64,000 bases of DNA, taken from NCBI GenBank assembly GCA_036746315.1, contig DAIOEK010000004.1, forward strand, positions 1 to 64,000, in the 5' to 3' direction. Below the pieces are notes generated by a model. It was not told the DNA's origin, did not search any database, and saw only the letters and a program-made list of their open reading frames with translations. The translations under genes were made by a program, and so were the position numbers. Source of the stretch: DAIOEK01 sp036746315. Lineage in GTDB: Bacteria > Chloroflexota > Anaerolineae > Anaerolineales > Anaerolineaceae. Of this stretch, positions 43,264 through 51,169 are shown piece after piece (the stretch's first letter is position 1; each line of letters starts with the position of its first letter).

Positions 43264-44319
43264 TCATCCTGCCTGGATGGTCGTAACGCTTACCTGTGCA
43301 GCTACCCGTTCACTGATGGCGGTCAGCGCTTTGGCGGCAGATGAATCCGGCAAAACAGAGACGATCGGCTCACCTCGATCTCCGCCCTCACGAACAGCCG
43401 GCAGCATGGGAATCTTCCCCAGGAAGGGTACTTCCGCCTCACGAGCCAGCAACTCGCCGCCGCCGGAACCGAATACTTCCATGATCTTGCCATCCGGCAG
43501 TTCCAGGAAGCTCATATTTTCGATCACACCCAACACCGGAACCTGTAACGCCCGGTACATTTCCACCGCACGGGCAGCATCTTCCACGGAAACATTTTGC
43601 GGAAGAGTAACGATCACCCCGCCGGACAGCGGAATGGTCTGTGCCAGACTGATCTGCGCATCGCCGGTTCCCGGGGGAAGATCCACAATGAGGTAATCGA
43701 GTTCACCCCATTCGACATCGCGCAGGAACTGTCCGATTGCAGAATGAAGCATGGGACCGCGCCAGATCATCGGCTGCCCTTTGCGGACCAAAAACCCGAT
43801 GGACATCATCTTCACCCCGTATGCTTCCGCCGGGATCATCTTCTTTTCCTTCGGTGCAGGCAGATGATCGACCCCCATCATGGTGGGGATATTCGGTCCA
43901 TAGATGTCTGCATCCAGCAAACCGACCCTGGCACCTTTTTTTGCCAGAGCTACCGCAAGATTGACTGCAACCGTGCTCTTGCCAACTCCCCCCTTGCCGG
44001 AGCCCACCGCGATTGCAGTTTTGATGGGGAGTTCGAGTTTGGTCTTGATGCGTGCGTCACTGGGCACATTGGAAGTAAATGCAATCTGGGCTTCCTTAAC
44101 ACCCGGGACCGCCATCACCGCCGCTCTGGCTTCATTTTCGATCCGTGATCGCAGCGGACAGGCGGGCGTCGTCAGGTTGATTTTAAAGCTGACCACATTC
44201 CCTTTGATTTCAATATCCTTGATCATGTTCAAAGAAACCAGGTCTTTATGCAGCTCCGGCTCCTGAACATGAGATAATGCTTCCAGGATTTGTTCCTGGG
44301 TGATGGATGATTTGGTCAT
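43264..44319 (-). CDS. mrp: Mrp/NBP35-family Fe-S carrier ATPase
   Basis: 351 residues. An N-terminal MIP18 (DUF59) domain (about 8-85, with TTPACPLRSRI) is followed by the P-loop ATPase: GSGKGGVGKST at 106-116, DADIYGPNIPTMMG and DLPPGTGDAQISLAQ. These proteins deliver Fe-S clusters. The bridging CxxC usually found after NMS is replaced by LELPDGKIMEVFG, so the usual cluster ligands are missing. It ends the nuoB-nuoCD-nuoI-CxxC protein operon, which recalls Ind1/NUBPL in complex I assembly. Confidence 0.92.
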   Translation of the reverse strand: MTKSSITQEQILEALSHVQEPELHKDLVSLNMIKDIEIKGNVVSFKINLTTPACPLRSRIENEARAAVMAVPGVKEAQIAFTSNVPSDARIKTKLELPIKTAIAVGSGKGGVGKSTVAVNLAVALAKKGARVGLLDADIYGPNIPTMMGVDHLPAPKEKKMIPAEAYGVKMMSIGFLVRKGQPMIWRGPMLHSAIGQFLRDVEWGELDYLIVDLPPGTGDAQISLAQTIPLSGGVIVTLPQNVSVEDAARAVEMYRALQVPVLGVIENMSFLELPDGKIMEVFGSGGGELLAREAEVPFLGKIPMLPAVREGGDRGEPIVSVLPDSSAAKALTAISERVAAQVSVTTIQAG

Positions 44320-44341
44320 AAATACCTCTATCTTTGCGCGG

Positions 44342-44665
44342 TCATCTATTTCGCGATAAATAATTCCGCGTTTCTGTCAGCGCATCTTCATATTGTTGCT
44401 GCAATTCGTGATCATCACCACGGTAGCGCTTGATCGTTTGCCGGGCGCACTGGGTACATCCCTTCATGGCACGAAACGAATCGGCATTGCACGATACACA
44501 TCCACCCAGTTTTACCATCATTAAAACAAATGCGATATGGTCACGTGAAGTGTCTCCCGCCTGTAGAACCCGGTCGATCAGTTCATCCCACGCGCTGCCA
44601 TGCATGCCGCGCAGTGAGGGAATTACCCGCGATGGGAACAGGATTTCAGTGTCGTCATTATACAT
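44342..44665 (-). CDS. Uncharacterised small protein with two CxxC motifs
   Basis: 107 residues. I do not recognise a named family. It has CVSC (56-59) and CTQC (70-73), spaced like a zinc or Fe-S site, between helical segments. The cysteines lie in GGCVSCNADSFRAMKGCTQC. It sits between nuoI and mrp with short gaps (14 and 22 bp) and a GAGGG ribosome-binding site. A role in complex I cluster assembly is suggested only by position. Confidence 0.7.
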   Translation of the reverse strand: MYNDDTEILFPSRVIPSLRGMHGSAWDELIDRVLQAGDTSRDHIAFVLMMVKLGGCVSCNADSFRAMKGCTQCARQTIKRYRGDDHELQQQYEDALTETRNYLSRNR

Positions 44666-44679
44666 GCAAGATTATCCCT

Positions 44680-45282
44680 CTATTGGGTGGCAGCCTGTTT
44701 TGCAGCGGCTTTGGCAGCCTTGGCTTCTTCTTCCACCCGATAGTTCGTCGGGCGGATCTGGGCATAATATTCCACCGGCTTTGCCAGTTTATTCAAATCA
44801 TAAATATGATGCGCCAGCCGGTCGTAGGAAGCGATTTCGTAATCATGATCCATGCGGATGGCATCGAACGGACAGTACTCCGCGCAGAAACCGCAATTCA
44901 TGCAAATATCCACATCGATGAAGAATTCCGCCGGTGTGGGGATCGGCTTGCCGGTATCCGGATCCACCGAACGGGTAATCCAGATGCACTGCGGCGGACA
45001 AGCCTTGGCACAGATACCGCAGCTGGTGCAGCGCATTTTCCGCGAGCCATCCTCTTTGGTTTCGTAAACCAGGAACGGAATGTAGCGGAACTCTTCCGGC
45101 ACCGGGTACTTTTCTTCGGGGTACTGGATCGAAAACACACCGGTCACTTCGGCACTGCTGCGGTAGGCAATCCCTTCGGCAGTGTGATAGCGCTTCTTGC
45201 CTTTGCGAAAATCATCCAGATAGCTCTCCACGAAATGTTTGAACGTTACCGTCAATCCCTTCAAGATGCTTAATCCATACAT
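44680..45282 (-). CDS. nuoI: NADH-quinone oxidoreductase subunit I
   Basis: 200 residues. Two 4Fe-4S motifs, CTSCGICAKACP (Cys 85, 88, 91, 95) and CMNCGFCAEYCP (127, 130, 133, 137), carry clusters N6a and N6b of complex I. A PPQCIWI stretch follows the first set. The C-terminal tail is Ala/Lys-rich. It directly follows nuoCD with an AAGGAG ribosome-binding site. Confidence 0.95.
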   Translation of the reverse strand: MYGLSILKGLTVTFKHFVESYLDDFRKGKKRYHTAEGIAYRSSAEVTGVFSIQYPEEKYPVPEEFRYIPFLVYETKEDGSRKMRCTSCGICAKACPPQCIWITRSVDPDTGKPIPTPAEFFIDVDICMNCGFCAEYCPFDAIRMDHDYEIASYDRLAHHIYDLNKLAKPVEYYAQIRPTNYRVEEEAKAAKAAAKQAATQ

Positions 45283-45294
45283 AGCAACGCTCCT

Positions 45295-47040
45295 TTAGCG
45301 ATCCACTTCGCCGAGAACAATATCAATGGAACCCAGGATGCAAACCACATCTGCCACCTTGTTTCCGATGCACATCCCTGCCAGGCTGGTGAGGTTGATG
45401 AATGTTGGAGCGCGAACATGATAGCGCTCCGGGTTGGGTTTACCGTTGGAAACAACGTAGTAGCCCAGTTCCCCTTTCGGACTTTCGACCCGACCGTATG
45501 CCTCGCCAGCCGGAACGCGCACCTGGTAGGCCGGCTTGCCGGTCATCACAGGTCCTTCAGGGATATCATGCAGCGCCTGTTCCAGAATACGGATGCTCTG
45601 GCGGATCTCATCCAGCCGCAGCATGTAGCGGTCAAAGATGTCACCATGGTAACGAACGCATACATCGAAATCAAAACGATCATAGATCGAGTACGGATCA
45701 GCTCTGCGCAGATCGAAGGGAATGCCGGAAGCACGCAGCAAAGGACCGGTGGCACTGTTGGCAACCGCATCTTCGGCGCTGAGAATACCCACCCCTTCGG
45801 TACGGACGCGAATAATCTCGTTATCGGTCAGATATTTATCCAACTCGTCGATCTTGCCCGGCAGGCGTGCAACCAACTCCTTGATCTTCGTCATCGATTC
45901 CGGCTGAATGTCGCGGACGACACCCCCAAAGCGGAAGTAATTGCACATCATCCGCGAGCCGGATACGGCTTCGAAAATATCCAAGATCAATTCACGTTCC
46001 ACAAAGGCATAGAGCACGGGCGTGAAGAATGCGCCCAGGTCATTGAGCAGAAAGCCAATTGCAATCAGGTGGTTGTTGATGCGGGTCAATTCCGCCATGA
46101 TGACGCGGATGTACTCGGCGCGCTCCGGTGGCGTGATGCCCATCAGTTTTTCCACCGCCAGTGCATACCCGAAATTATTGGACATCGAACAAATGTAATC
46201 GAGCCGGTCAGTGAAAGGCATGATCTGCAGGAAGGTGTTGCGTTCACCAATCTTCTCATGGTTGCGGTGCAAATAGCCCATTACAGGCTTCAAATCCACG
46301 ATCGTTTCGCCATCCATCACCGCCACCATGCGGAACACACCGTGGGTGGAAGGGTGTTGGGGCCCCAAATTGACGATGATCTTGTCGGTCTTCAGCGATT
46401 CCTCATCCCGAGGAAAGTGCTTTTTCAGCGAATCGTACAGGGCGCGATCGTTGTCGGCTTCCCACTGGTCGGGGTCAAATCCCGCCGGATATTGCAGGTT
46501 ATCCTTGAACGGATTGCTGTCCTCGATCCGTTCAGCCTTGCCTTCCGGCCAGCGGGATTTATAAGGCTTTACCTCTTCTTCGTAGAAAGGTTCCTTCCAA
46601 TCTTTGCGCAACGGGTGACCGTTAAAACCCTCCCAGGTGAGAATGCGGCGCAGGTCAGGATGCCCCGGGAAGTTCACCCCCATCAGGTCGTACACCTCGC
46701 GTTCCTGCAGTTCGGCACCCCGGAACAGGGGCACAAGTGACGGGACGGTGGGGTTTTCCCTACCCAGCGGCACCTTGATTTCAATCGGTTCGCCGCCGCT
46801 CAGTTTACGGAAGTGATACACCACATCCATGCGGTCGTCCGGGTAACCATCCAGCGCCGTAACCGAGGTCAGCGTGTCAAAACCGTACTTCTCCTTAAGC
46901 TCACCTGCCACATTCAGCAGGATGTCGGCAGAAATTAAATAGCCTTCAAATCCGGGGCGGGGATCTTTTTCTCCGCGGGTTTGCAGGTATTCTTGGGCAG
47001 GTGTCAATACTTTGGGTTCAATTGCAGGAGCTTCTGTCAT
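45295..47040 (-). CDS. nuoCD: NADH-quinone oxidoreductase subunits C and D, fused
   Basis: 581 residues. Residues about 30-185 are NuoC (30-kDa subunit, with LVPLFRGAELQEREVYDLMG and LRRILTWEGFNGHPLRKDW). Residues about 205-581 are NuoD (49-kDa), with GPQHPSTHGVFR, IGERNTFLQIMPFTDRLDY, MCNYFRFGG and the terminal GSIDIVLGEVDR. NuoD forms part of the quinone site. The Ni-binding cysteines of hydrogenases are absent. The fusion is known from several phyla. Confidence 0.95.
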   Translation of the reverse strand: MTEAPAIEPKVLTPAQEYLQTRGEKDPRPGFEGYLISADILLNVAGELKEKYGFDTLTSVTALDGYPDDRMDVVYHFRKLSGGEPIEIKVPLGRENPTVPSLVPLFRGAELQEREVYDLMGVNFPGHPDLRRILTWEGFNGHPLRKDWKEPFYEEEVKPYKSRWPEGKAERIEDSNPFKDNLQYPAGFDPDQWEADNDRALYDSLKKHFPRDEESLKTDKIIVNLGPQHPSTHGVFRMVAVMDGETIVDLKPVMGYLHRNHEKIGERNTFLQIMPFTDRLDYICSMSNNFGYALAVEKLMGITPPERAEYIRVIMAELTRINNHLIAIGFLLNDLGAFFTPVLYAFVERELILDIFEAVSGSRMMCNYFRFGGVVRDIQPESMTKIKELVARLPGKIDELDKYLTDNEIIRVRTEGVGILSAEDAVANSATGPLLRASGIPFDLRRADPYSIYDRFDFDVCVRYHGDIFDRYMLRLDEIRQSIRILEQALHDIPEGPVMTGKPAYQVRVPAGEAYGRVESPKGELGYYVVSNGKPNPERYHVRAPTFINLTSLAGMCIGNKVADVVCILGSIDIVLGEVDR

Positions 47041-47049
47041 CTCTGCCTC

Positions 47050-47724
47050 CTAAGCCTGTTCGCCGGATTGTGAACCGGCTTCCGCCAGTTTTGCTTCAGC
47101 TTCTGCATCCGCCTGCCGTTGGAGGACGGTCTTGATCAATTCCATCTGTTCGGGGTTGATCAGATCGGGTCCAAGCACCGGAATGGGAACCGGCACAGAT
47201 TCACCCTTTTGATACCAGGAAGCATTTTTCAAACGTTGAGTGTCGATCTTCTTTTGCAGCGTGATCAAGCCGTTCAGCAGGGCTTGCGGAGTGGGCGGAC
47301 AACCCGGAATATACACATCCACCGGGATGAAACGATCCACGCCGGGGATCACCGAGTAACCTTCCTTGAAAGGCCCACCGCCCGATGCACAGGCGCCCAT
47401 CGCCACCACATAACGCGGTTCGGCGATCTGGTTGTACAGGCGGACAATCTGCGGGATCATTTTTTTAGTCACCGTACCGGAGACGAGCATAAAATCTGCC
47501 TGCCGCGGGCTAGGCCGCATGACTTCCATGCCGAAACGTGAAAAATCATAACGGCTGGCCGCCGTGCAGATCATTTCGATGGCACAGCAAGCAAGTCCAA
47601 ACATCATCGGCCACAGGGAATTGCGCCGGCTCCAGTTATAGATGCGGTCGATGGTGGTGATGGCAACATGACTTTGCAAATCAGGGGGAATTTCAACACC
47701 AGGAGAATTCAAGCCTTCATTCAT
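47050..47724 (-). CDS. nuoB: NADH-quinone oxidoreductase subunit B
   Basis: 224 residues from ATG 47722-47724, which has GTGGAG upstream; a longer frame would run into the promoter. It carries cluster N2: FGLACCAIEM gives the adjacent Cys pair, GACASGGGPF and PGCPPTP the remaining two. MRPSPRQADFMLVSGTVTKKM is diagnostic. It is the first gene of the nuoB-CD-I-CxxC-mrp operon; nuoA and the other nuo genes are not in this window. Confidence 0.95.
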   Translation of the reverse strand: MNEGLNSPGVEIPPDLQSHVAITTIDRIYNWSRRNSLWPMMFGLACCAIEMICTAASRYDFSRFGMEVMRPSPRQADFMLVSGTVTKKMIPQIVRLYNQIAEPRYVVAMGACASGGGPFKEGYSVIPGVDRFIPVDVYIPGCPPTPQALLNGLITLQKKIDTQRLKNASWYQKGESVPVPIPVLGPDLINPEQMELIKTVLQRQADAEAEAKLAEAGSQSGEQA

Positions 47725-47771
47725 GCGGATACACTCCACGGGAAAAGATACATCCGACCGGATGCATAAAT

Positions 47772-47799
47772 ATTGTAGCAGACCCACCCGGTGTGTCAA
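47772..47799 (-). promoter_or_regulatory. Promoter of the nuo-mrp operon
   Basis: On the minus strand TTGACA (47794-47799), 16-bp spacer, TACAAT (47772-47777). It is divergent from the ArsR-type regulator gene, whose product may act here. Confidence 0.85.
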
Positions 47800-47828
47800 C
47801 CACTATTAACGTAAATGGATTTTTGCGT

Positions 47829-47834
47829 TATTAT
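47829..47834 (+). promoter_or_regulatory. -10 box 7 nt before the regulator start codon (likely leaderless)
   Basis: TATTAT precedes ATG 47842 by seven bases; a TTAACG 17 bp upstream (47806-47811) could be the -35. This supports the third in-frame ATG as the true start. Confidence 0.45.
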
Positions 47835-47841
47835 GGAATAT

Positions 47842-48441
47842 ATGTCCGCTTCCACCGTTGATGCCATCTTGAAATTATTGGATACTCACGGGCAGGCAAC
47901 CGCCGCAGAGATCGCAGAGGCGCTGCACCTCAGCCGCGCGGATATCCGCTATCACCTGCAGGAAATGCTCACCAGCGACACTGTGGAAGTAGTCGAGATC
48001 CGTCAACCTGTCTCCCGCGGGCGTCCGGCGCGGGTGTTTCGCCTCCCATCCGCAAATGATCCACGGGCAATTCATGCCCTGTTCGCCGCCTTCCTGCATC
48101 AGCTGCAAAGCCTGCCGGAGGACAAACGAGATTCAGCCCTCACCGATCTCACAGAAAGGGCGTTCCAACTCGAACAGAACCGCCAACCTTCCCTGGCTCT
48201 GCGCGTGGTAAGGTTGTTGAACATTATGAATACACTCGGTTACAAGACCGGCTGGGAGATCCATTCCGGCTGCACCCAGATCAGCTTCCACGCCTGCCCA
48301 TTTTGCAAAAGCGCAGCAACCTTTGCCAGCCTGTGCCGTATGGATCAACTGGCTCTGGATGCGGTCGCCGGTTCTCCGGTGGGAGTAAAATCGCTGATCG
48401 CAAATGGCAGTGCCACCTGCGTGTTCGAAATAAAAAGTTGA
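47842..48441 (+). CDS. ArsR-family-like transcriptional regulator with C-terminal cysteine cluster
   Basis: 199 residues from ATG 47842; upstream in-frame ATGs at 47815 and 47833 also exist. The N-terminal winged helix (TVDAILKLLDTHGQATAAEIAEALHLSRADIRYHLQEM) fits the COG2345/SufR group. The C-terminal part holds GCTQISFHACPFC and LCRMDQ, four cysteines in a pattern similar to Fe-S-binding members of the group. It is divergent from the nuo-mrp operon, so control of Fe-S or complex I genes is plausible but not shown. Confidence 0.75.
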   Translation: MSASTVDAILKLLDTHGQATAAEIAEALHLSRADIRYHLQEMLTSDTVEVVEIRQPVSRGRPARVFRLPSANDPRAIHALFAAFLHQLQSLPEDKRDSALTDLTERAFQLEQNRQPSLALRVVRLLNIMNTLGYKTGWEIHSGCTQISFHACPFCKSAATFASLCRMDQLALDAVAGSPVGVKSLIANGSATCVFEIKS

Positions 48442-48451
48442 TCCCGGGTAT

Positions 48452-48480
48452 TTGGTAGGGTGACCAAATTCCGTTATACT
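48452..48480 (+). promoter_or_regulatory. Promoter of the B3/B4 gene
   Basis: TTGGTA (48452-48457), 17-bp spacer, TATACT (48475-48480). Confidence 0.7.
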
Positions 48481-48507
48481 ATCCAAAACGCATTCAGGGG
48501 AAATATC

Positions 48508-49197
48508 ATGGTAAACATTCCCTTCCAATATCATCCTGACATCCTGCAGCGCTACCCGTATCTTTCCGGCGTGGCCATACTGGGCGGGAATATCAACAAC
48601 AGTCCGTCTTCACCCGAACTGCTGCGCATCTATCAGTTGGAACAGGCGAAAGTAAAAACAGACCTGGGCAATCGACCACTGTCAGAAATACCCTCGCTGG
48701 CAGGCTGGCGCAGCGCATTCCGCTCCTTCGGTGTGGATCCGACCCAATATCGCAGCGCCGCTGAAGCGCTGCTGCGCCGCTTGACAAAGAAAGGGGACAT
48801 CCCTTCCATCAACGCAATAGTGGATTGCTGCAACCTGGTCAGCATCCGCTATGCCCTGCCGGTGGCTGCCATCGATTTGAAACAGGTGACGGGCATGGTA
48901 ACCGTATGCCTGGCAAACGGCAGTGAACATTTCAATCCGCTGGGGGAAGATGCACCCGGACCACCCGAACCGGGCGAGGTGATCTTTATCGATGTACAGT
49001 CGTTGGTACTTGCCCGCAGATGGTGCTGGCGGCAGAGCGTGGAAAGCGCCGCCGGTTTGGACGCCACCCGGTTATTAATCACCATCGAAGCTCAGGACTC
49101 TGCGTCCGGCAGCCTCATAGAGCAAGCGGCAGATGAATTACGCTTTTTACTGGGTTCTCATGTCGGGGGAGATTACCTGGCATCCAGAATCCAATAA
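48508..49197 (+). CDS. B3/B4 (tRNA-synthetase-like) domain protein
   Basis: 229 residues from ATG 48508, with AGGGGAAAT upstream. It matches the free-standing B3/B4 domain of phenylalanyl-tRNA synthetase beta (SLAGWRSAFRSFGVDPTQYR, EALLRRL, NAIVDCCNLVSIRYALPVAA). Such proteins may edit mischarged tRNA or bind amino acids; the role is not established. It is monocistronic. Confidence 0.82.
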   Translation: MVNIPFQYHPDILQRYPYLSGVAILGGNINNSPSSPELLRIYQLEQAKVKTDLGNRPLSEIPSLAGWRSAFRSFGVDPTQYRSAAEALLRRLTKKGDIPSINAIVDCCNLVSIRYALPVAAIDLKQVTGMVTVCLANGSEHFNPLGEDAPGPPEPGEVIFIDVQSLVLARRWCWRQSVESAAGLDATRLLITIEAQDSASGSLIEQAADELRFLLGSHVGGDYLASRIQ

Positions 49198-49218
49198 CCA
49201 CTTGCGACAAGGTGAGAC

Positions 49219-49246
49219 AACCCTATCCAGGCGAAGCAGGTAGAAT
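49219..49246 (+). promoter_or_regulatory. Promoter region of the tandem-MerR gene with AACCCT-N13-AGG motif
   Basis: AACCCT (49219-49224), thirteen bases, AGG, then TAGAAT (49241-49246). The start codon follows after seven bases, so the transcript may be leaderless. A related motif with a full AGGGTT arm precedes the ABC operon at 50092-50123. Confidence 0.5.
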
Positions 49247-49253
49247 AAGATTC

Positions 49254-50000
49254 ATGCCTTACCACGCATTATCCACCGCCAAAATTGCCAAAACTATTGG
49301 CTGCCATCCCAACACGGTGAGAATGTATGAACAATGGGGATTGCTACCTCCGGTTCCAAGATCACCCAAAGGGTATCGCTTATATACCCAGGCGCACGTA
49401 GACCAGATGCGCCTGGCATGGCTGGCACTGCATAGCACCTATCCCGGCAAGGTCATCCGACGTTCCCTCTCCAGCCTGGTGAGAACCGCCGCGAGCGGCG
49501 ATCTCGCCGAGGCGTTGCAAATGGCTTACCGCAACCTGATACTGGTACGCACTGAACTGGCACAGGCGGAAGCAGCGGCGGATCTGGTGATCCATTGGGC
49601 ACAGGGACTGCCTGTCGAAGATACCTCATCGACGTATCAAATTGGTGAGACCGCCAAAAAGCTGAATGTCACCCGTGATATGCTGCGCAACTGGGAAAGG
49701 GATAACCTCCTGCAAGTTCCCCGCGATCCGCACTCCCGTTACCGCAGGTATGGGCAGACAGAGATCGCGCGGTTGCGCATCATTCGCATGCTGCGCACTT
49801 CGGGGTACAGCACCATGTCTATTCTGCGTATGCTGCTGCAAATGGATGCCGGCATTCGAGCGGATATCCGCAACACGTTGGATACACCACGGGAAGAGGA
49901 TGACATCGGTTATGCAGCCGATCGTTGGTTGTCGACCCTGCACGAGCAGGAGAAAATCGCCCGGCAGATTATCGATCTCCTTCACGAACGAATGCGCTAA
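49254..50000 (+). CDS. Transcriptional regulator with two MerR-type DNA-binding domains
   Basis: 248 residues from ATG 49254. The first MerR helix-turn-helix is at about 5-60 (STAKIAKTIGCHPNTVRMYEQWGLLPPVPRSPKGYR) and a second at about 128-185 (YQIGETAKKLNVTRDMLRNWERDNLLQVPRD, YRRYGQTEIARL). The linker between them is helical, and a helical tail follows. No effector-binding domain is visible. It sits 161 bp upstream of a three-gene ABC exporter and is the likely regulator of it. Confidence 0.85.
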   Translation: MPYHALSTAKIAKTIGCHPNTVRMYEQWGLLPPVPRSPKGYRLYTQAHVDQMRLAWLALHSTYPGKVIRRSLSSLVRTAASGDLAEALQMAYRNLILVRTELAQAEAAADLVIHWAQGLPVEDTSSTYQIGETAKKLNVTRDMLRNWERDNLLQVPRDPHSRYRRYGQTEIARLRIIRMLRTSGYSTMSILRMLLQMDAGIRADIRNTLDTPREEDDIGYAADRWLSTLHEQEKIARQIIDLLHERMR

Positions 50001-50091
50001 CTCTACATTTGCATACCACTGTTCCACCGGCAGCGCCACCACCGGCTTGCGATTGACCTGTATTCCCCGCTTCAACCCACATGATCCTCAT

Positions 50092-50123
50092 AACCCTACA
50101 TTTACCCACCAGGGTTGTAGAAT
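50092..50123 (+). promoter_or_regulatory. Dyad-containing promoter of the ABC-2 exporter operon
   Basis: AACCCT (50092-50097) and AGGGTT (50111-50116) form a perfect inverted repeat with a 13-bp centre, followed by TAGAAT (50118-50123) as a -10. MerR proteins bind dyads between promoter boxes and untwist the DNA, which fits this layout. Confidence 0.55.
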
Positions 50124-50161
50124 GGCTTTAATCAAGTATATGAAATCCAAGGGAAAAAAGA

Positions 50162-51169
50162 ATGATGAGCCAGACTGTAATCCAGGCGGAATTATTGACA
50201 AAAACTTACCGTGTACCAATAAGGGCATCCGGGCTGAAAGCCGCTGTTCGCCACCTCACCCATCCGGAGTTTTCGGAAGTACATGCGGTGAAGGATGTAT
50301 CTTTCCGGATAGATCGCGGCGAGGTGATCGGTTTGATCGGACCCAACGGAGCCGGAAAGACCACCATCCTGAAAATGTTGGGCGGATTGCTATACCCCAC
50401 CCACGGAACCATTCGGGTTGCCGGACATATCCCCTGGCAGAGAAAGCCAGAATTTCTGCGCAACATCAGCATGGTATTGGGGAACAAGAGCCAGATGATC
50501 TGGGATATTCCAGCACTGGACACCCTGCGGGTATTGGGTGAAATTTACCATATTCCTCCCGCCCGTTACCGGCAGCAGATCGATATGCTGGTTGAATTGT
50601 TGGATATGACCGACCTGTTGACCAGACCGGTGCGCAATCTTTCGCTGGGCGAACGGATGAAGTGCGAACTGGCGGCCGGACTGCTGCACCAGCCGCAGAT
50701 CCTCTTTCTGGATGAACCCACTCTCGGACTGGATTTTTCCACTCAGAGCCGCTTACGTAATTTTATTATGGAATACAACCGGCTTACCCGGTCAACAGTG
50801 ATCCTCACCAGCCATTACCTGGGAGATATCACTGCACTCTGCCAGCGGGTACTCTTACTGCATGAAGGCAGCATTCTATACGACGGGCAGTTGAGTAAAC
50901 TTTCCACCCGACTGGCACCTTACAAGTTGCTGCGTATCACACTTTCTTCGCTCACATGGAATGCTGCCGAAGAAAAGCTGCCTGCCGGTGCGGAAATCCT
51001 GGAACAGCAGGAAAACGTCCTCTCGATCCGCATACCACGGGCTGGAGCTGCTGAATTGACTGCGGAAATGCTGCACAGGTTTCCGGTAGCGGATATTTCG
51101 GTCGAAGACCCGCCACTGGAGGCGGTGATCGATAAAGTGTACCAGGCGGGGGAAACATGGAAGGAGTGA
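50162..51169 (+). CDS. ABC-2 type exporter, ATP-binding subunit
   Basis: 335 residues. Walker A GPNGAGKTT (about 60-68), signature LSLGERMK, and Walker B ILFLDEPTLGLDF are complete. A C-terminal domain of about 100 residues (from 240) resembles that of NatA/DrrA-like subunits. It energises export by the two permeases that follow. It overlaps the first permease gene by 13 bp. The exported compound is unknown. Confidence 0.93.
   Translation: MMSQTVIQAELLTKTYRVPIRASGLKAAVRHLTHPEFSEVHAVKDVSFRIDRGEVIGLIGPNGAGKTTILKMLGGLLYPTHGTIRVAGHIPWQRKPEFLRNISMVLGNKSQMIWDIPALDTLRVLGEIYHIPPARYRQQIDMLVELLDMTDLLTRPVRNLSLGERMKCELAAGLLHQPQILFLDEPTLGLDFSTQSRLRNFIMEYNRLTRSTVILTSHYLGDITALCQRVLLLHEGSILYDGQLSKLSTRLAPYKLLRITLSSLTWNAAEEKLPAGAEILEQQENVLSIRIPRAGAAELTAEMLHRFPVADISVEDPPLEAVIDKVYQAGETWKE

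Noticed and set aside
45295..46450. Possibility that the NuoD part is a [NiFe]-hydrogenase large subunit
   Set aside because: The Ni-ligand cysteine pairs are absent and the termini match canonical NuoD, including GSIDIVLGEVDR.
45418..46740. A 440-codon open frame on the plus strand opposite nuoCD
   Set aside because: It lies wholly opposite a clear complex I gene, has no recognisable domains and is rich in residues expected from reading a GC-rich gene backwards.
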